A stretch of DNA of 64,000 bases, taken from contig NZ_FQXT01000002.1 in assembly GCF_900130045.1 (NCBI RefSeq), positions 434,001 through 498,000 on the forward strand. Reading direction: 5' to 3'. Positions 15,256 through 24,959 of this stretch are shown one piece after another (positions within the stretch are counted from its first letter, which is position 1; every line of letters starts with the position of its first letter). A program made the translations under genes and the position numbers. The DNA is from Leeuwenhoekiella palythoae. GTDB taxonomy: Bacteria; Bacteroidota; Bacteroidia; Flavobacteriales; Flavobacteriaceae. Under the pieces are notes generated by a model that was not told the DNA's origin, did no database searches, and saw nothing but the letters and a program-made list of their open reading frames with translations.

Positions 15256-18171
15256 ATGCAAACACGATTATTCTTCTCCCTCTTTCTTTTAGGTATTTGT
15301 TTTTCCACACAAGCGCAGCAGACGGCTACCGCTGCCCAGCAGGTTAAAACATCGCTTGAAGCTAAAGATCAAATGCTTAAAAATTCTATTGTAAAAAATA
15401 TTCCCTTTACAAATGTTGGACCCACAATTATGAGCGGCCGTGTGGTAGACATCGAAGTCAATCCTGAAAACAGCACAGAATTTTATGTGGCGTATGCTAC
15501 AGGTGGAGTGTGGCACACTTCTAATAACGGAAATACCTTTGACTCTGTTTTTGACACCGCACCTACTCAAAATGTGGGGGATATTGCGGTAAACTGGTCG
15601 GCAAATATCATTTGGGTAGGAACAGGAGAAACCATTTCTTCTCGTTCTTCTTATGCCGGTATCGGAATTTTAAAAAGTGCTGACGGTGGTAAAACCTGGG
15701 AGCAAAAAGGTCTTTTAGATTCGCATCACATTAGCGATATCGTTCTTGATGCTACCAATCCTGATGTTGCTGTGGTAGGTGCTTTAGGGCATTTATATTC
15801 TGATAACGAAGAGCGTGGGATTTTCAAGACTACAGATGGTGGTGATACGTGGGAGAAAACGCTTTTTATCAATGATAAAACAGGAATTATAAGTCTGGCT
15901 GAAGCTCCGGAGAATCCTTCGGTGCTGTATGCTACGGCTTGGGAGCGCGAGCGTGCCGCTTGGGATTTTATAGGTTCAGGAGAAAATTCAGGAATTTACA
16001 AATCTACAGATGCCGGTGATACCTGGGAGTTGGTGACCACGGGTAATGGTTTTCCGCAAGGCAAAGGCGTTGGTCGTATCGGGGTTACTGTGGTTGATGA
16101 AAACACAGTGTATGCCGTTCACGACAATCAAGATATTCGAGAAGAAGCTAAAGAGCGAGGAGCAGAGCGCGATGATAAGGCACTTACGCCAGAGACGTTT
16201 AAAGGAATGTCTAAAGGTGAATTTTTGGCTTTAGAGAATGAAAGTCTTGCTGATTACCTACGCTCCTATCGTTTTCCAAGACAATATGAGGTGGCCAAAG
16301 TAAAAGCGATGGTAGAGGGCGACGAACTGAAGCCTTCTGATCTATTTTTATACACGTACGATAAAAATGCCGCGGATGCGGACGGCGAAGTGATCGGGGC
16401 TGAAATTTACTTGACCAAAGATGGAGGAAAAACCTGGAAGCGCACTCACGACGGATACATTGACGATTTCTTCTTTTCGTATGGATATGTTTTTGCAGAG
16501 ATGGATGTAAATCCTCAAGATCAAGACGAAATTTATCTCGTAGGTGTTCCGTTAATCAAATCTACAGACGGAGGAAAAACGTTTACTTATATCGATGAGC
16601 CTAATGTACACGTTGATCATCACGTGATCTGGGTAGATCCTAAAATGCCGAATCATTTGATTAATGGTAATGATGGCGGACTCAACATGTCTTACGATGC
16701 CGGGAAAAGCTGGAACAAGCTTAACTCAATACCTTTGGGACAATTCTATGCGATTAACGTAGATTATGAAAAACCCTATAATGTCTATGGAGGTTTGCAG
16801 GATAACGGTACTTGGAAAGGTCCACATACGTATTCTTATTCTAAAGACTATGAGGCCGAAGGGCAATATCCATACAAATCTATTGGAGGCGGAGATGGGA
16901 TGCAAGTGCAGATAGATCGCCGCAACAGCAATATTGTTTATGCCGGGTCGCAGTTTGGGTATTATAACCGTATGAATTTAGAAACCGGCGAGCGCAGCTT
17001 TATAAAACCAAGTCACGATTTAGGAGAAGCGCCTTATCGTTTCAATTGGGAAACGCCCATTTTACTCTCACCACACAATCAAGATATCTTGTATATGGGA
17101 GGAAATAAACTGATGCGATCTATGAATCAAGGTGATGATTGGACGCCAATTTCTCCAGACTTAACCGCTGGCGGTAAAAAAGGAAATGTGCCTTATGGGA
17201 CATTGACCAATATCTCAGAATCGCCTTTTCAGTTTGGTTTACTGTATACGGGTAGCGATGATGGTGTTATTCAGGTTACTCAAGATGCGGGCGGCAGCTG
17301 GGACATTATTTCCGCAGGATTACCTCAGAATTTGTGGGTGAGTAAAGTAATTGCTTCGTCCCACAAAAAGAGTTGGGTTTACGCAACGCTTAATGGCTAT
17401 CGTTATGATGACTTCAAGCCTTATGTTTATGTGAGTGATGATTACGGGAAAAACTGGAAAGACATCAGTAGTGATCTTCCCTTGTCTCCGGTGAATGTGA
17501 TCATAGAAGATCCGGTAAAAGAAAACATCTTGTATTTAGGTACTGATGATGCGAGTTATATCAGTTTTGATCAGGGGGCAAGTTGGGAGCTTTTAGATGG
17601 AAGCATGCCTAACGTGGCGGTTCACGATATGGTGGTACAAACCGAAGCAAATGATCTTGTGATAGGGACTCACGGAAGATCTATTTATATAACCAACCTT
17701 GATGAAATCCAGAAATTTGACACAAAAAACGCTTCGGCTTTACAGCTTTTTGAACTAGATGCGGTTGATTATTCTACCAATTGGGGACGTTCTTGGAGCG
17801 CTTGGAGAGCAGCGAATACTCCCGAAATTAAAATCGCTGTCTATGCCCCGCAAAGCGGAAAAGCAACTCTTGAAATTTTGAGTTCCGAAGAAAAATCAAT
17901 TAAATCTTGGCAGGTAGATGTAGAGAAAGGCTTTAACTATATCCCTTATGATTTAAGCATTTCTGAAGCAGGAAAGAAACAACTGGAAAGAGAGACTAAA
18001 GATCTTAAAATTTCAAAAGCTCAGAACGAGGTATTCTACATTGCGCCGGGCGCCTACAAAGTTCAGGTGAGTCTTAATGGGAAATCGCAAACGACACCGC
18101 TTAAAATCGATGAAGGAAGCAGACGCCGTGATCGTGCTGAGGCGGCAGCTAACGCTCCAGAAGAAGACTAA
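15256..18171 (+). CDS. Large Asp-box (BNR/VPS10-like) beta-propeller protein
   Basis: Exported protein of about 971 residues. The frame opens at 15223, but the ATG at 15256 gives a clean signal peptide (MQTRLFFSLFLLGICFSTQA), so I prefer it. At least nine Asp-box repeats (SxDxGxTW) are visible, such as SADGGKTWEQ, TTDGGDTWEK, STDAGDTWEL, TKDGGKTWKR, STDGGKTFTY, SYDAGKSWNK and SDDYGKNWKD, which fold into one or two seven-bladed propellers of the sortilin/xyloglucanase type. The C-terminal 150 residues lack them. No catalytic acid pair of GH74 can be assigned, so the function is unknown. A DUF2721 gene follows after five bases. Confidence 0.85.
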   Translation: MQTRLFFSLFLLGICFSTQAQQTATAAQQVKTSLEAKDQMLKNSIVKNIPFTNVGPTIMSGRVVDIEVNPENSTEFYVAYATGGVWHTSNNGNTFDSVFDTAPTQNVGDIAVNWSANIIWVGTGETISSRSSYAGIGILKSADGGKTWEQKGLLDSHHISDIVLDATNPDVAVVGALGHLYSDNEERGIFKTTDGGDTWEKTLFINDKTGIISLAEAPENPSVLYATAWERERAAWDFIGSGENSGIYKSTDAGDTWELVTTGNGFPQGKGVGRIGVTVVDENTVYAVHDNQDIREEAKERGAERDDKALTPETFKGMSKGEFLALENESLADYLRSYRFPRQYEVAKVKAMVEGDELKPSDLFLYTYDKNAADADGEVIGAEIYLTKDGGKTWKRTHDGYIDDFFFSYGYVFAEMDVNPQDQDEIYLVGVPLIKSTDGGKTFTYIDEPNVHVDHHVIWVDPKMPNHLINGNDGGLNMSYDAGKSWNKLNSIPLGQFYAINVDYEKPYNVYGGLQDNGTWKGPHTYSYSKDYEAEGQYPYKSIGGGDGMQVQIDRRNSNIVYAGSQFGYYNRMNLETGERSFIKPSHDLGEAPYRFNWETPILLSPHNQDILYMGGNKLMRSMNQGDDWTPISPDLTAGGKKGNVPYGTLTNISESPFQFGLLYTGSDDGVIQVTQDAGGSWDIISAGLPQNLWVSKVIASSHKKSWVYATLNGYRYDDFKPYVYVSDDYGKNWKDISSDLPLSPVNVIIEDPVKENILYLGTDDASYISFDQGASWELLDGSMPNVAVHDMVVQTEANDLVIGTHGRSIYITNLDEIQKFDTKNASALQLFELDAVDYSTNWGRSWSAWRAANTPEIKIAVYAPQSGKATLEILSSEEKSIKSWQVDVEKGFNYIPYDLSISEAGKKQLERETKDLKISKAQNEVFYIAPGAYKVQVSLNGKSQTTPLKIDEGSRRRDRAEAAANAPEED

Positions 18172-18176
18172 AGTCA

Positions 18177-18572
18177 ATGCAAATGGAATTAAGTTTAAGT
18201 ATACCGGCATTGTTATTTCCGGCGATATCGCTAACAATGCTGGCTTATAACGCACGATATCTGGCAATCGCAGCGCTCATTAGGGAGTTATATAAACGCT
18301 ATCAGGAAGAATCCTCAAGTCCTATAAAAGCCCAGATCTATCAATTGAGACGTAGATTAGGTATCATCAAAGCGATGCAGGCTATGGCGATCGTAAGTTT
18401 TTTGCTGGCAGTGATCACGATGTTCTTTATCTATATCGAAAAATCAGTTTGGGCTAATGTTGTTTTTGGGGTGAGTTTGGTGGCGCTAATGATTTCACTG
18501 GCGCTTTCTTTTACTGAAGTGCAGCTCAGCACACAAGCATTAGAAATTCAGTTGAATGATATGGATGATTGA
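18177..18572 (+). CDS. DUF2721 inner-membrane protein
   Basis: The 131-residue product has a hydrophobic N-terminus (about 5-28), a basic segment (YKRYQEESSSPIKAQIYQLRRRLGIIKAM) and two further membrane segments (about 65-88 and 92-112), the layout of DUF2721 proteins, whose function is not known. An in-frame ATG at 18183 is an alternative start. It begins five bases after the propeller gene and is almost certainly cotranscribed with it. Confidence 0.8.
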   Translation: MQMELSLSIPALLFPAISLTMLAYNARYLAIAALIRELYKRYQEESSSPIKAQIYQLRRRLGIIKAMQAMAIVSFLLAVITMFFIYIEKSVWANVVFGVSLVALMISLALSFTEVQLSTQALEIQLNDMDD

Positions 18573-18681
18573 CCGAAGCGCTTAACCAAAAGCTTAGTAG
18601 GAAATCGATTGCTTTTATCGGCGTGTATATCTTATTCAGATTGGTCGAGGAAGATAGATTTTAAACATTCTTTAAATTTTT

Positions 18682-18738
18682 TGTTCAACAAAAACCCTTG
18701 ATTTCAAAGGTTTTCGAAGGCTTTGTTGAACATTTTTC
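18682..18738 (+). terminator. Long hairpin with U run before sdh
   Basis: TGTTCAACAAA (18682-18692) pairs perfectly with TTTGTTGAACA (18722-18732), and an inner AACCCTTG/CAAAGGTT pairing (about 18693-18712) forms a second stem. TTTTTCTT follows. It is likely the terminator of the propeller-DUF2721 unit; the rest of the 260-base spacer before sdhC holds only the sdh promoter. Confidence 0.65.
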
Positions 18739-18774
18739 TTCTTATTTATAACGATTCCAAAAGCAGCCACAATG

Positions 18775-18806
18775 TTTGTGAAACAAACCGCTGAGCCGTA
18801 AATTTG
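18775..18806 (+). promoter_or_regulatory. sdhCAB promoter, TTTG-N20-TAAATTTG
   Basis: A -33 TTTG at 18775-18778 and a perfect -7 TAAATTTG at 18799-18806, 20 bases apart, match the Flavobacterium promoter consensus. The leader to the ATG at 18833 is about 20 bases. Confidence 0.75.
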
Positions 18807-18832
18807 TGCCACTAAATTAAAAACGTAAATAA

Positions 18833-19489
18833 ATGGGAATCATTTCCTCTTCTATCGCCCGAAAGGTAGCTATGGCACTTTCAGGTTTGTTCCTTGTATT
18901 GTTTTTAGGTCAGCATTTTACAATTAACCTTACTTCGACCTTTAGCCCTGAAACCTTTAATGAGTTTTCTCATTTTATGGGGACTAATTTCTTAGTACAG
19001 GCGATTCTTCAGCCGGTACTTATTTTTGGGGTTATCTTTCACTTTGTGATGGGTTTCATTCTAGAAGCGCGTAACCGTTCGGCAAGAAAGGTGAGTTATG
19101 TAAGCTACAAAGGAAACACAAATTCGAGCTGGGTAAGTCGTAATATGATTTATACCGGTATTGTTGTTTTAGCCTTTTTAGGACTTCACTTTTATGATTT
19201 CTGGTTTCCGGAAATTGCCTACAAGTATATCGAAGCAAACCCGAGCGACGCGACGCGTTATTACGGGGAATTAGTTGAGAAATTTCACAGCCCGGTAAGA
19301 ACAGGTTTATACGTGCTCTCTTTTGTTTTTTTAGCATTGCACTTGTATCACGGCTTTGCTTCTTCATTTCAGTCTGTAGGCTTCAATAACAAGTATGCGA
19401 GAGGGCTTAAAAAGTTTGCAAAAGTTTATGCAATCGTGATTCCTGCCGGATTTATTTTCATCGCGTTGTTTCATCATTTTAATCACTAG
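18833..19489 (+). CDS. sdhC: Succinate dehydrogenase cytochrome b subunit
   Basis: Single-subunit membrane anchor of complex II, of the di-haem Bacteroidota/Wolinella type. The 218-residue product has five hydrophobic helices (about 10-30, 57-78, 101-122, 155-175 and 190-212). Candidate haem histidines are in LGQHFTINL, IFHFVMG, LGLHFYDFW and LALHLYHGF. With this single anchor no sdhD is expected. It has a consensus promoter and precedes sdhA by three bases. Confidence 0.95.
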   Translation: MGIISSSIARKVAMALSGLFLVLFLGQHFTINLTSTFSPETFNEFSHFMGTNFLVQAILQPVLIFGVIFHFVMGFILEARNRSARKVSYVSYKGNTNSSWVSRNMIYTGIVVLAFLGLHFYDFWFPEIAYKYIEANPSDATRYYGELVEKFHSPVRTGLYVLSFVFLALHLYHGFASSFQSVGFNNKYARGLKKFAKVYAIVIPAGFIFIALFHHFNH

Positions 19490-19492
19490 ACG

Positions 19493-21496
19493 ATGTCAGC
19501 ATTCAAATCAAATATTCCAGAAGGTCCTCTTAAAGATAAGTGGACACAACATAAAAACGATATCAACCTGGTAAACCCAGCTAACAAACGTAACATTGAT
19601 GTTATCGTTGTGGGTACCGGTCTTGCAGGAGGTAGTGCTGCGGCAACACTGGCAGAGTTAGGATATAATGTAAAGACTTTTTGCTATCAGGATTCTCCAC
19701 GTCGTGCGCACTCTATTGCAGCACAAGGAGGGATCAACGCGGCAAAAAATTATCAGGGAGATGGTGATTCTAACTATCGTTTATTTTACGATACCGTAAA
19801 AGGTGGTGATTACCGCTCACGTGAGGCTAACGTATATCGTCTTGCGGAAGTATCAGCAAATATTATAGACCAGTGTGTGGCGCAAGGAGTTCCTTTCGCG
19901 CGTGAATATGGTGGTCTTTTAGATAACCGTTCTTTTGGTGGGGTTTTGGTATCCAGAACCTTCTACGCTAAAGGACAAACAGGGCAGCAATTGCTTTTAG
20001 GAGCCTATTCTGCAATGAACCGTCAAATTAACCGTGGAAAGATCAAATCTTATACCCGTCACGAAATGATGGATGTGGTTCTTGTTGATGGCAAAGCACG
20101 AGGAATCATCGCTCGTAATATGGTTACCGGTGAGATCGAGCGTCACTCGGCGCACGCGGTAGTATTAGCAAGTGGTGGGTATGGAAACGTATTTTTCTTA
20201 TCAACCAATGCAATGGGTTGTAATGTGATGGCAGCTTGGAGAGCACACCGTCGCGGAGCATATTTTGCAAACCCTTGTTACACGCAAATTCACCCTACGT
20301 GTATTCCGGTAACGGGAGATCACCAGTCAAAGTTGACGTTGATGTCAGAATCTTTGCGTAATGATGGTCGTATCTGGGTTCCGAAGAAGAAAGAAGATGC
20401 AGAAGCTATTCGTGCCGGAAAACTAAAACCAACACAGCTTAAAGAAGAAGATAGAGATTATTATTTAGAGCGTAGATATCCTGCCTTTGGTAACTTGGTT
20501 CCTCGAGATGTGGCTTCACGAGCAGCAAAAGAGCGCTGCGATGCCGGATTTGGAGTGAACAAAACAGGAGAGGCTGTGTATCTTGATTTCTCTAGTGCAA
20601 TTGAGCGCTACGGAAAGGAAAAAGCGTATACTTCAGGACATAAAAATCCGTCTAAGGAAGAGATTATAAAGCTTGGAAAAGAGGTTGTTGAGGCTAAATA
20701 CGGTAACCTTTTTCAAATGTATGAGAAGATCGTAGATCAAAATCCATACGAGACTCCTATGATGATTTACCCTGCGGTGCATTACACTATGGGTGGTCTT
20801 TGGGTTGATTATAACTTACAAACTACGATTCCTGGCTGTTATGCTGTAGGAGAAGCAAACTTTTCAGATCACGGTGCTAACCGTTTAGGAGCTTCGGCAT
20901 TGATGCAAGGTCTTGCTGATGGTTATTTTGTGCTTCCATATACGATAGGAGATTATCTTTCAAAAGATATTAGAACCGGAAAAATCTCTACTGAAACTCC
21001 AGAATTTGATGCAGCAGAAAAAGATGTGAAAGATAGAATCGCACGTCTAATGAATGCTTCAGGGCAACATTCGGTTGATTATTACCACAAAAAATTGGGT
21101 AAAATCATGTGGAACAAATGTGGAATGGCGCGTAACGAACAAGGCTTAAAAGAAGCGATTGAAGAAATTGCTGAGCTGCGTAAGGATTTCTGGGCAAATG
21201 TAAAAGTTCCCGGAGCTGCTGAAAGCAAAAATGCCGAACTGGAAAAAGCCGGTCGAGTAGCTGATTTCCTTGAGTTAGGTGAGCTTTTCGCAAAAGATGC
21301 TTTACATAGAAATGAATCTTGTGGAGGTCACTTTAGAGAAGAATACCAGACCGAAGAAGGTGAAGCGCTCAGAGATGACGAGAACTTTAAATATGTAGCT
21401 GCTTGGGAATACAAAGGCGAGCCTAAAGAAGCCCAACTGCACAAAGAAGATTTAGAATTCAAGAATATTGAATTAAAAACTAGAAGTTATAAATAG
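19493..21496 (+). CDS. sdhA: Succinate dehydrogenase/fumarate reductase flavoprotein
   Basis: Catalytic FAD subunit that oxidises succinate to fumarate. The 667-residue product shows the Rossmann motif [20 protein letters not shown] (about 33-52), the flavin-linking region [19 protein letters not shown] with its His in [16 protein letters not shown] in the capping domain, and the C-terminal [13 protein letters not shown] segment. The length fits the B-type enzymes with a five-helix anchor. The start ATG lies three bases behind sdhC. Confidence 0.97.
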   Translation: MSAFKSNIPEGPLKDKWTQHKNDINLVNPANKRNIDVIVVGTGLAGGSAAATLAELGYNVKTFCYQDSPRRAHSIAAQGGINAAKNYQGDGDSNYRLFYDTVKGGDYRSREANVYRLAEVSANIIDQCVAQGVPFAREYGGLLDNRSFGGVLVSRTFYAKGQTGQQLLLGAYSAMNRQINRGKIKSYTRHEMMDVVLVDGKARGIIARNMVTGEIERHSAHAVVLASGGYGNVFFLSTNAMGCNVMAAWRAHRRGAYFANPCYTQIHPTCIPVTGDHQSKLTLMSESLRNDGRIWVPKKKEDAEAIRAGKLKPTQLKEEDRDYYLERRYPAFGNLVPRDVASRAAKERCDAGFGVNKTGEAVYLDFSSAIERYGKEKAYTSGHKNPSKEEIIKLGKEVVEAKYGNLFQMYEKIVDQNPYETPMMIYPAVHYTMGGLWVDYNLQTTIPGCYAVGEANFSDHGANRLGASALMQGLADGYFVLPYTIGDYLSKDIRTGKISTETPEFDAAEKDVKDRIARLMNASGQHSVDYYHKKLGKIMWNKCGMARNEQGLKEAIEEIAELRKDFWANVKVPGAAESKNAELEKAGRVADFLELGELFAKDALHRNESCGGHFREEYQTEEGEALRDDENFKYVAAWEYKGEPKEAQLHKEDLEFKNIELKTRSYK

Positions 21497-21533
21497 ATGC
21501 CGGTGTTGAGCTACGAAGTGTTAATGCTTAGCG

Positions 21534-21561
21534 ACTCAATACTCAATACTAAAATCTAAAG
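21534..21561. repeat. Four 7-bp units in the sdhA-sdhB spacer
   Basis: ACTCAAT, ACTCAAT, ACTAAAA and TCTAAAG follow each other in phase just before the sdhB start: two perfect and two degenerate heptamers. Confidence 0.6.
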
Positions 21562-21565
21562 AAAT

Positions 21566-22312
21566 ATGAAACTTACACTTAAAATATGGCGCCAAGAAAA
21601 CGCTAACGCAAAAGGAAAGATGGTCACTTATCCTATTGACGGGATTGAAGATGATATGTCTTTTCTTGAAATGCTAGACGTTTTAAATGAGGAGCTTATT
21701 GCTAAAGGAGATGATCCGGTAGAGTTTGATCACGATTGTCGTGAAGGAATTTGTGGGGCGTGTTCTTTACAGATCAACGGAGAACCACACGGTCCAGACC
21801 GTCTAGTGACTACCTGTCAATTACACATGCGTAAATTTAAAGATGGCGATACCATTGTTATTGAGCCATTTAGAGCAACTGCATTTCCGGTTATAAAAGA
21901 TTTGATCGTTGACCGTTCTTCTTTTGATCGTATCCAGCACGCAGGAGGGTATATCTCAGTAAATACTTCGGGGAATACCATTGATGCGAACAGCATTCCT
22001 GTAAATAAACACGACGCAGACGATTCCTTTGCAGCAGCTACTTGTATTGGTTGTGGAGCTTGCGTTGCTGCTTGTAAAAATGCAAGTGCTATGTTATTTA
22101 CCTCAGCTAAAGTTTCGCAATATGCTTTGTTACCTCAAGGTCAGGTTGAAGCTGTGGAGCGCGTTGAGAATATGGTGCGCCAGATGGATCTGGAAGGTTT
22201 TGGTAACTGTACCAATACCGGAGCTTGTGAGATTGAATGTCCTAAAGGAATTTCTTTAGAGAACATCGCGCGTATGAACCGTGAATACTTAAGTGCGACC
22301 GCAAAAGGATAA
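21566..22312 (+). CDS. sdhB: Succinate dehydrogenase/fumarate reductase iron-sulfur protein
   Basis: Carries electrons from the flavin to the membrane haems. The 248-residue product has the [2Fe-2S] site [12 protein letters not shown] plus a later Cys in VTTCQ, a [4Fe-4S] site [13 protein letters not shown] and a [3Fe-4S] site [14 protein letters not shown]; all cluster ligands are present. It follows sdhA after a 69-base spacer holding heptamer repeats and ends the operon at a strong terminator. Confidence 0.97.
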   Translation: MKLTLKIWRQENANAKGKMVTYPIDGIEDDMSFLEMLDVLNEELIAKGDDPVEFDHDCREGICGACSLQINGEPHGPDRLVTTCQLHMRKFKDGDTIVIEPFRATAFPVIKDLIVDRSSFDRIQHAGGYISVNTSGNTIDANSIPVNKHDADDSFAAATCIGCGACVAACKNASAMLFTSAKVSQYALLPQGQVEAVERVENMVRQMDLEGFGNCTNTGACEIECPKGISLENIARMNREYLSATAKG

Positions 22313-22336
22313 TGGAACCACAGAGCAGATAAAAAG

Positions 22337-22366
22337 AAAAGCGCCTTGATCAAGGCGCTTTTTTTA
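22337..22366. terminator. Terminator between sdhB and radA
   Basis: GCGCCTTGATCAAGGCGC is a perfect 18-base palindrome (22341-22358) flanked by A and T runs, so it can serve both convergent genes. Confidence 0.88.
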
Positions 22367-22383
22367 TGCATAAGGATTTCTTT

Positions 22384-23745
22384 TTAGCCAAATAACCATT
22401 CTACCACATCGTTCATTTTAGCAACGCGTACGATGGTGATTCCGTAGTTGTTCTTCGGAACTTTACAGTATTTAGAAATCATAATTGTACCGAAGCCTAA
22501 CTTTTCAGCTTCAAGTATGCGTTGTTCTACACGGGTAACCGGGCGTATTTCTCCGGCAAGGCCTACTTCAGCAGCAAAGCAAATATCTTTAGCAACCGAA
22601 ATATCTTCGTTACTCGATAATATAGCAGCAACCACGGCAAGATCTATCGCAGTATCGTCTACTGAAATTCCACCGGTGATATTTAAAAACACATCTTTGG
22701 CGCCCAGTCTAAAGCCTGCGCGTTTTTCTAAAACGGCGAGGATCATATTTAAGCGTTTAGCATTATACCCCGTTGCGCTACGCTGTGGGGTGCCATATAC
22801 CGCGGTGCTTACAAGTGCTTGTATCTCTATCATAAGCGGCCGCATTCCTTCTAAAGTTGCAGCGATCGCTGTTCCGCTTAAATCCTCATCATTTTTAGAG
22901 ATCAGTATTTCTGAAGGATTAGAAACTTCACGCAAACCACTGCCTTGCATTTCATAAATCCCAAGTTCGCTGGTAGATCCAAAACGGTTTTTATGTGCGC
23001 GCAAAATGCGATAAACGTGATTGCGATCTCCTTCAAACTGAAGCACGGTATCAACCATATGTTCCAGAATTTTTGGGCCGGCGATGTTTCCATCTTTTGT
23101 AATGTGACCGATGAGAATAACCGGGGTGGCGGTCTCTTTAGCGAATTTAATGAGTTCTGTGGTGGTTTCTCTAATTTGAGAGATGCTTCCCGCTCCGCTT
23201 TCAATATAATCGCTATGCAGCGTTTGTATCGAGTCGATAATCACAATGTCTGGATTCACCGCTTCAACTTGCTTAAAAATGTTTTGCGTCTTGGTTTCGG
23301 TAAGAATCAAACAATTTTCAGCAGCAGGATTAATTCGTTCTGCACGCATTTTAATTTGTTGCGCACTTTCTTCCCCAGAAACATAAAGCGTGGTGTACGG
23401 TAAGGTTAGTGCTATTTGCAGCATCAGTGTACTTTTACCTATACCGGGTTCACCGCCCAATAGTGTGAGTGAACCGGGAACGAGCCCGCCTCCTAAAACG
23501 CGATTGAGTTCGTTGTTTTCTGTGTTCAACCGAGCATCTTTAGTGGTGTCAATCTCTTTGATGCGTTGTGGTTTAGCTACACGTTTAGTGGACTGCGGCT
23601 CTGATTTCCAGCCTGTTTTTTCAACTTTTTGTACAACTTCTTCTGCAATAGTGTTCCATTCTTTACACGAAGTGCATTGCCCTTGCCATTTAGCAAATTG
23701 GGCACCACAGTTTTGACAGAAAAAGGTTGTTTTTACTTTTGCCAT
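22384..23745 (-). CDS. radA: DNA repair protein RadA
   Basis: RecA-like ATPase that promotes branch migration during recombination. The 453-residue product has the N-terminal zinc finger CQNCGAQFAKWQGQCTSC (residues 10-27), Walker A GGEPGIGKST (about 98-107), the RadA-specific KNRFGS motif (about 256-261) and a C-terminal Lon-protease-like domain. The start ATG overlaps the stop of the upstream esterase-like gene by one base (TAATG), so it is the last gene of the panC-led minus-strand run. Confidence 0.97.
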   Translation of the reverse strand: MAKVKTTFFCQNCGAQFAKWQGQCTSCKEWNTIAEEVVQKVEKTGWKSEPQSTKRVAKPQRIKEIDTTKDARLNTENNELNRVLGGGLVPGSLTLLGGEPGIGKSTLMLQIALTLPYTTLYVSGEESAQQIKMRAERINPAAENCLILTETKTQNIFKQVEAVNPDIVIIDSIQTLHSDYIESGAGSISQIRETTTELIKFAKETATPVILIGHITKDGNIAGPKILEHMVDTVLQFEGDRNHVYRILRAHKNRFGSTSELGIYEMQGSGLREVSNPSEILISKNDEDLSGTAIAATLEGMRPLMIEIQALVSTAVYGTPQRSATGYNAKRLNMILAVLEKRAGFRLGAKDVFLNITGGISVDDTAIDLAVVAAILSSNEDISVAKDICFAAEVGLAGEIRPVTRVEQRILEAEKLGFGTIMISKYCKVPKNNYGITIVRVAKMNDVVEWLFG

Positions 23746-24881
23746 TAATATCCAAAATCATCTTTAATCTGTTGCGATCGCGCAACAAGAATATCTTTAT
23801 TTATATCGCCTATTTCTTTTAGAACGAGAGCGCCTTCATACGTGCGCATAGCTTTTTTAGGCTCGCCATTACCCTCATAGGAGCGTCCCAAATAGTAGGG
23901 GCCTAAAATGGTTTCCGGGTATTCTTTACTTGCTAATTTACCAAGGTTTTCAAAACCATCCCAATCAGATTTTTTCTCGAGGGCTGCTGCAATCGCAATA
24001 AAATCGTTGATCCTGATCTTGTCGTCTAGACCAAAAAGATTTTGCATCACCGTGTATTTTTCGATCAAGTAGTCAAACGGGGAATCAACTTTAAGTATTT
24101 TTTCGGTGAATTCTTTTTTGCTGATGGGGCGGTAAACCGCAAACACTTTTTCTAAAGCTTTAGGAATAGCACGCCCTACCAAAGAATAATGGGTGGCATC
24201 TTGAAAATCGTCAAAATAATAATGAAACTTTTCATTCTCTATTCCGCTTAGGGCTTGGTGAAGCGCTAAAGTTTCTTCTCTTAACGAAGGAATATCTTCA
24301 GTTCCTGTTGCTTGATAATAAAAAATTTGTTGTTCGGTTTGCTTCAAAATGGTTGTAAGACGCTCATTCATCTGCGGAGCTAAGTCGGGACTCAACGAAA
24401 TATAAGCATTGAATAATGGCGGATTTTTCATCAAATAATAATTAGCAAAACCGGCGGTGGCGTCGTGACCTACAACTACATTAAACGGTGCTAAACGGTA
24501 TTGTTTGTTGAGCCATGGTAAAAGTTCCATTCCTAAAAACTCGAAAAAGTCAGCTCCTTGACCGGTAGGTAAAAAATTAGCATCGTCATAAACGGTGTCT
24601 TCCATGCGGTCAGGTTGCATCACGCCAACGATGATCGCCTGTGGCATGTCTTCCCAATAGCTATAATAATCAGCGCTTCCGGCTACCGGCTCAAAAAGGT
24701 AATCACCGTCGAGAACTAGAATGACCGGGTAATATTTATCTTCGTTTGCTTCGTAATTACGCGGAAGCTGAATTTTTACATTTCGGGGTTCGTTGAATTT
24801 TGAAGAAGGTACAGATTCATAAAGCACCTGAGCATTGATACTGCTGTATGCAAGCAATATCAGGAGTAGTATTTTTTTCAT
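23745..24881 (-). CDS. Esterase-fold exported protein with Asp at the nucleophile position
   Basis: The 378-residue product has a signal peptide (MKKILLLILLAYSSINAQ) and an alpha/beta-hydrolase (esterase D/PF00756-like) domain: LPRNYEANEDKYYPVILVLDGD, then IIVGVMQPDR, then VVGHDATAGFANYYL. In active members the last motif is GHSxGG; here the residue at position 140 is Asp, not Ser. The C-terminal 100 residues look like a short TPR-type tail (LGPYYLGRSYEGNGEPKKAMRTYEGAL). Either it uses Asp as nucleophile, as haloalkane dehalogenases and epoxide hydrolases do, or it is catalytically dead. It is coupled to radA; upstream lies a 78-base gap to the flippase gene. Confidence 0.75.
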   Translation of the reverse strand: MKKILLLILLAYSSINAQVLYESVPSSKFNEPRNVKIQLPRNYEANEDKYYPVILVLDGDYLFEPVAGSADYYSYWEDMPQAIIVGVMQPDRMEDTVYDDANFLPTGQGADFFEFLGMELLPWLNKQYRLAPFNVVVGHDATAGFANYYLMKNPPLFNAYISLSPDLAPQMNERLTTILKQTEQQIFYYQATGTEDIPSLREETLALHQALSGIENEKFHYYFDDFQDATHYSLVGRAIPKALEKVFAVYRPISKKEFTEKILKVDSPFDYLIEKYTVMQNLFGLDDKIRINDFIAIAAALEKKSDWDGFENLGKLASKEYPETILGPYYLGRSYEGNGEPKKAMRTYEGALVLKEIGDINKDILVARSQQIKDDFGY

Positions 24882-24959
24882 GGAAAAGTAGATTAAGGCA
24901 AGGTGAAGTTAAACATTATTCTCAAGTTAACTACCGCCTATTAATCAAACCGAAGATGC

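Noticed and set aside
22448-23403. Long plus-strand frames opposite radA (169 and 152 codons)
   Set aside because: They are shadows of radA on the other strand; the radA frame has all family motifs and the antisense frames show none.
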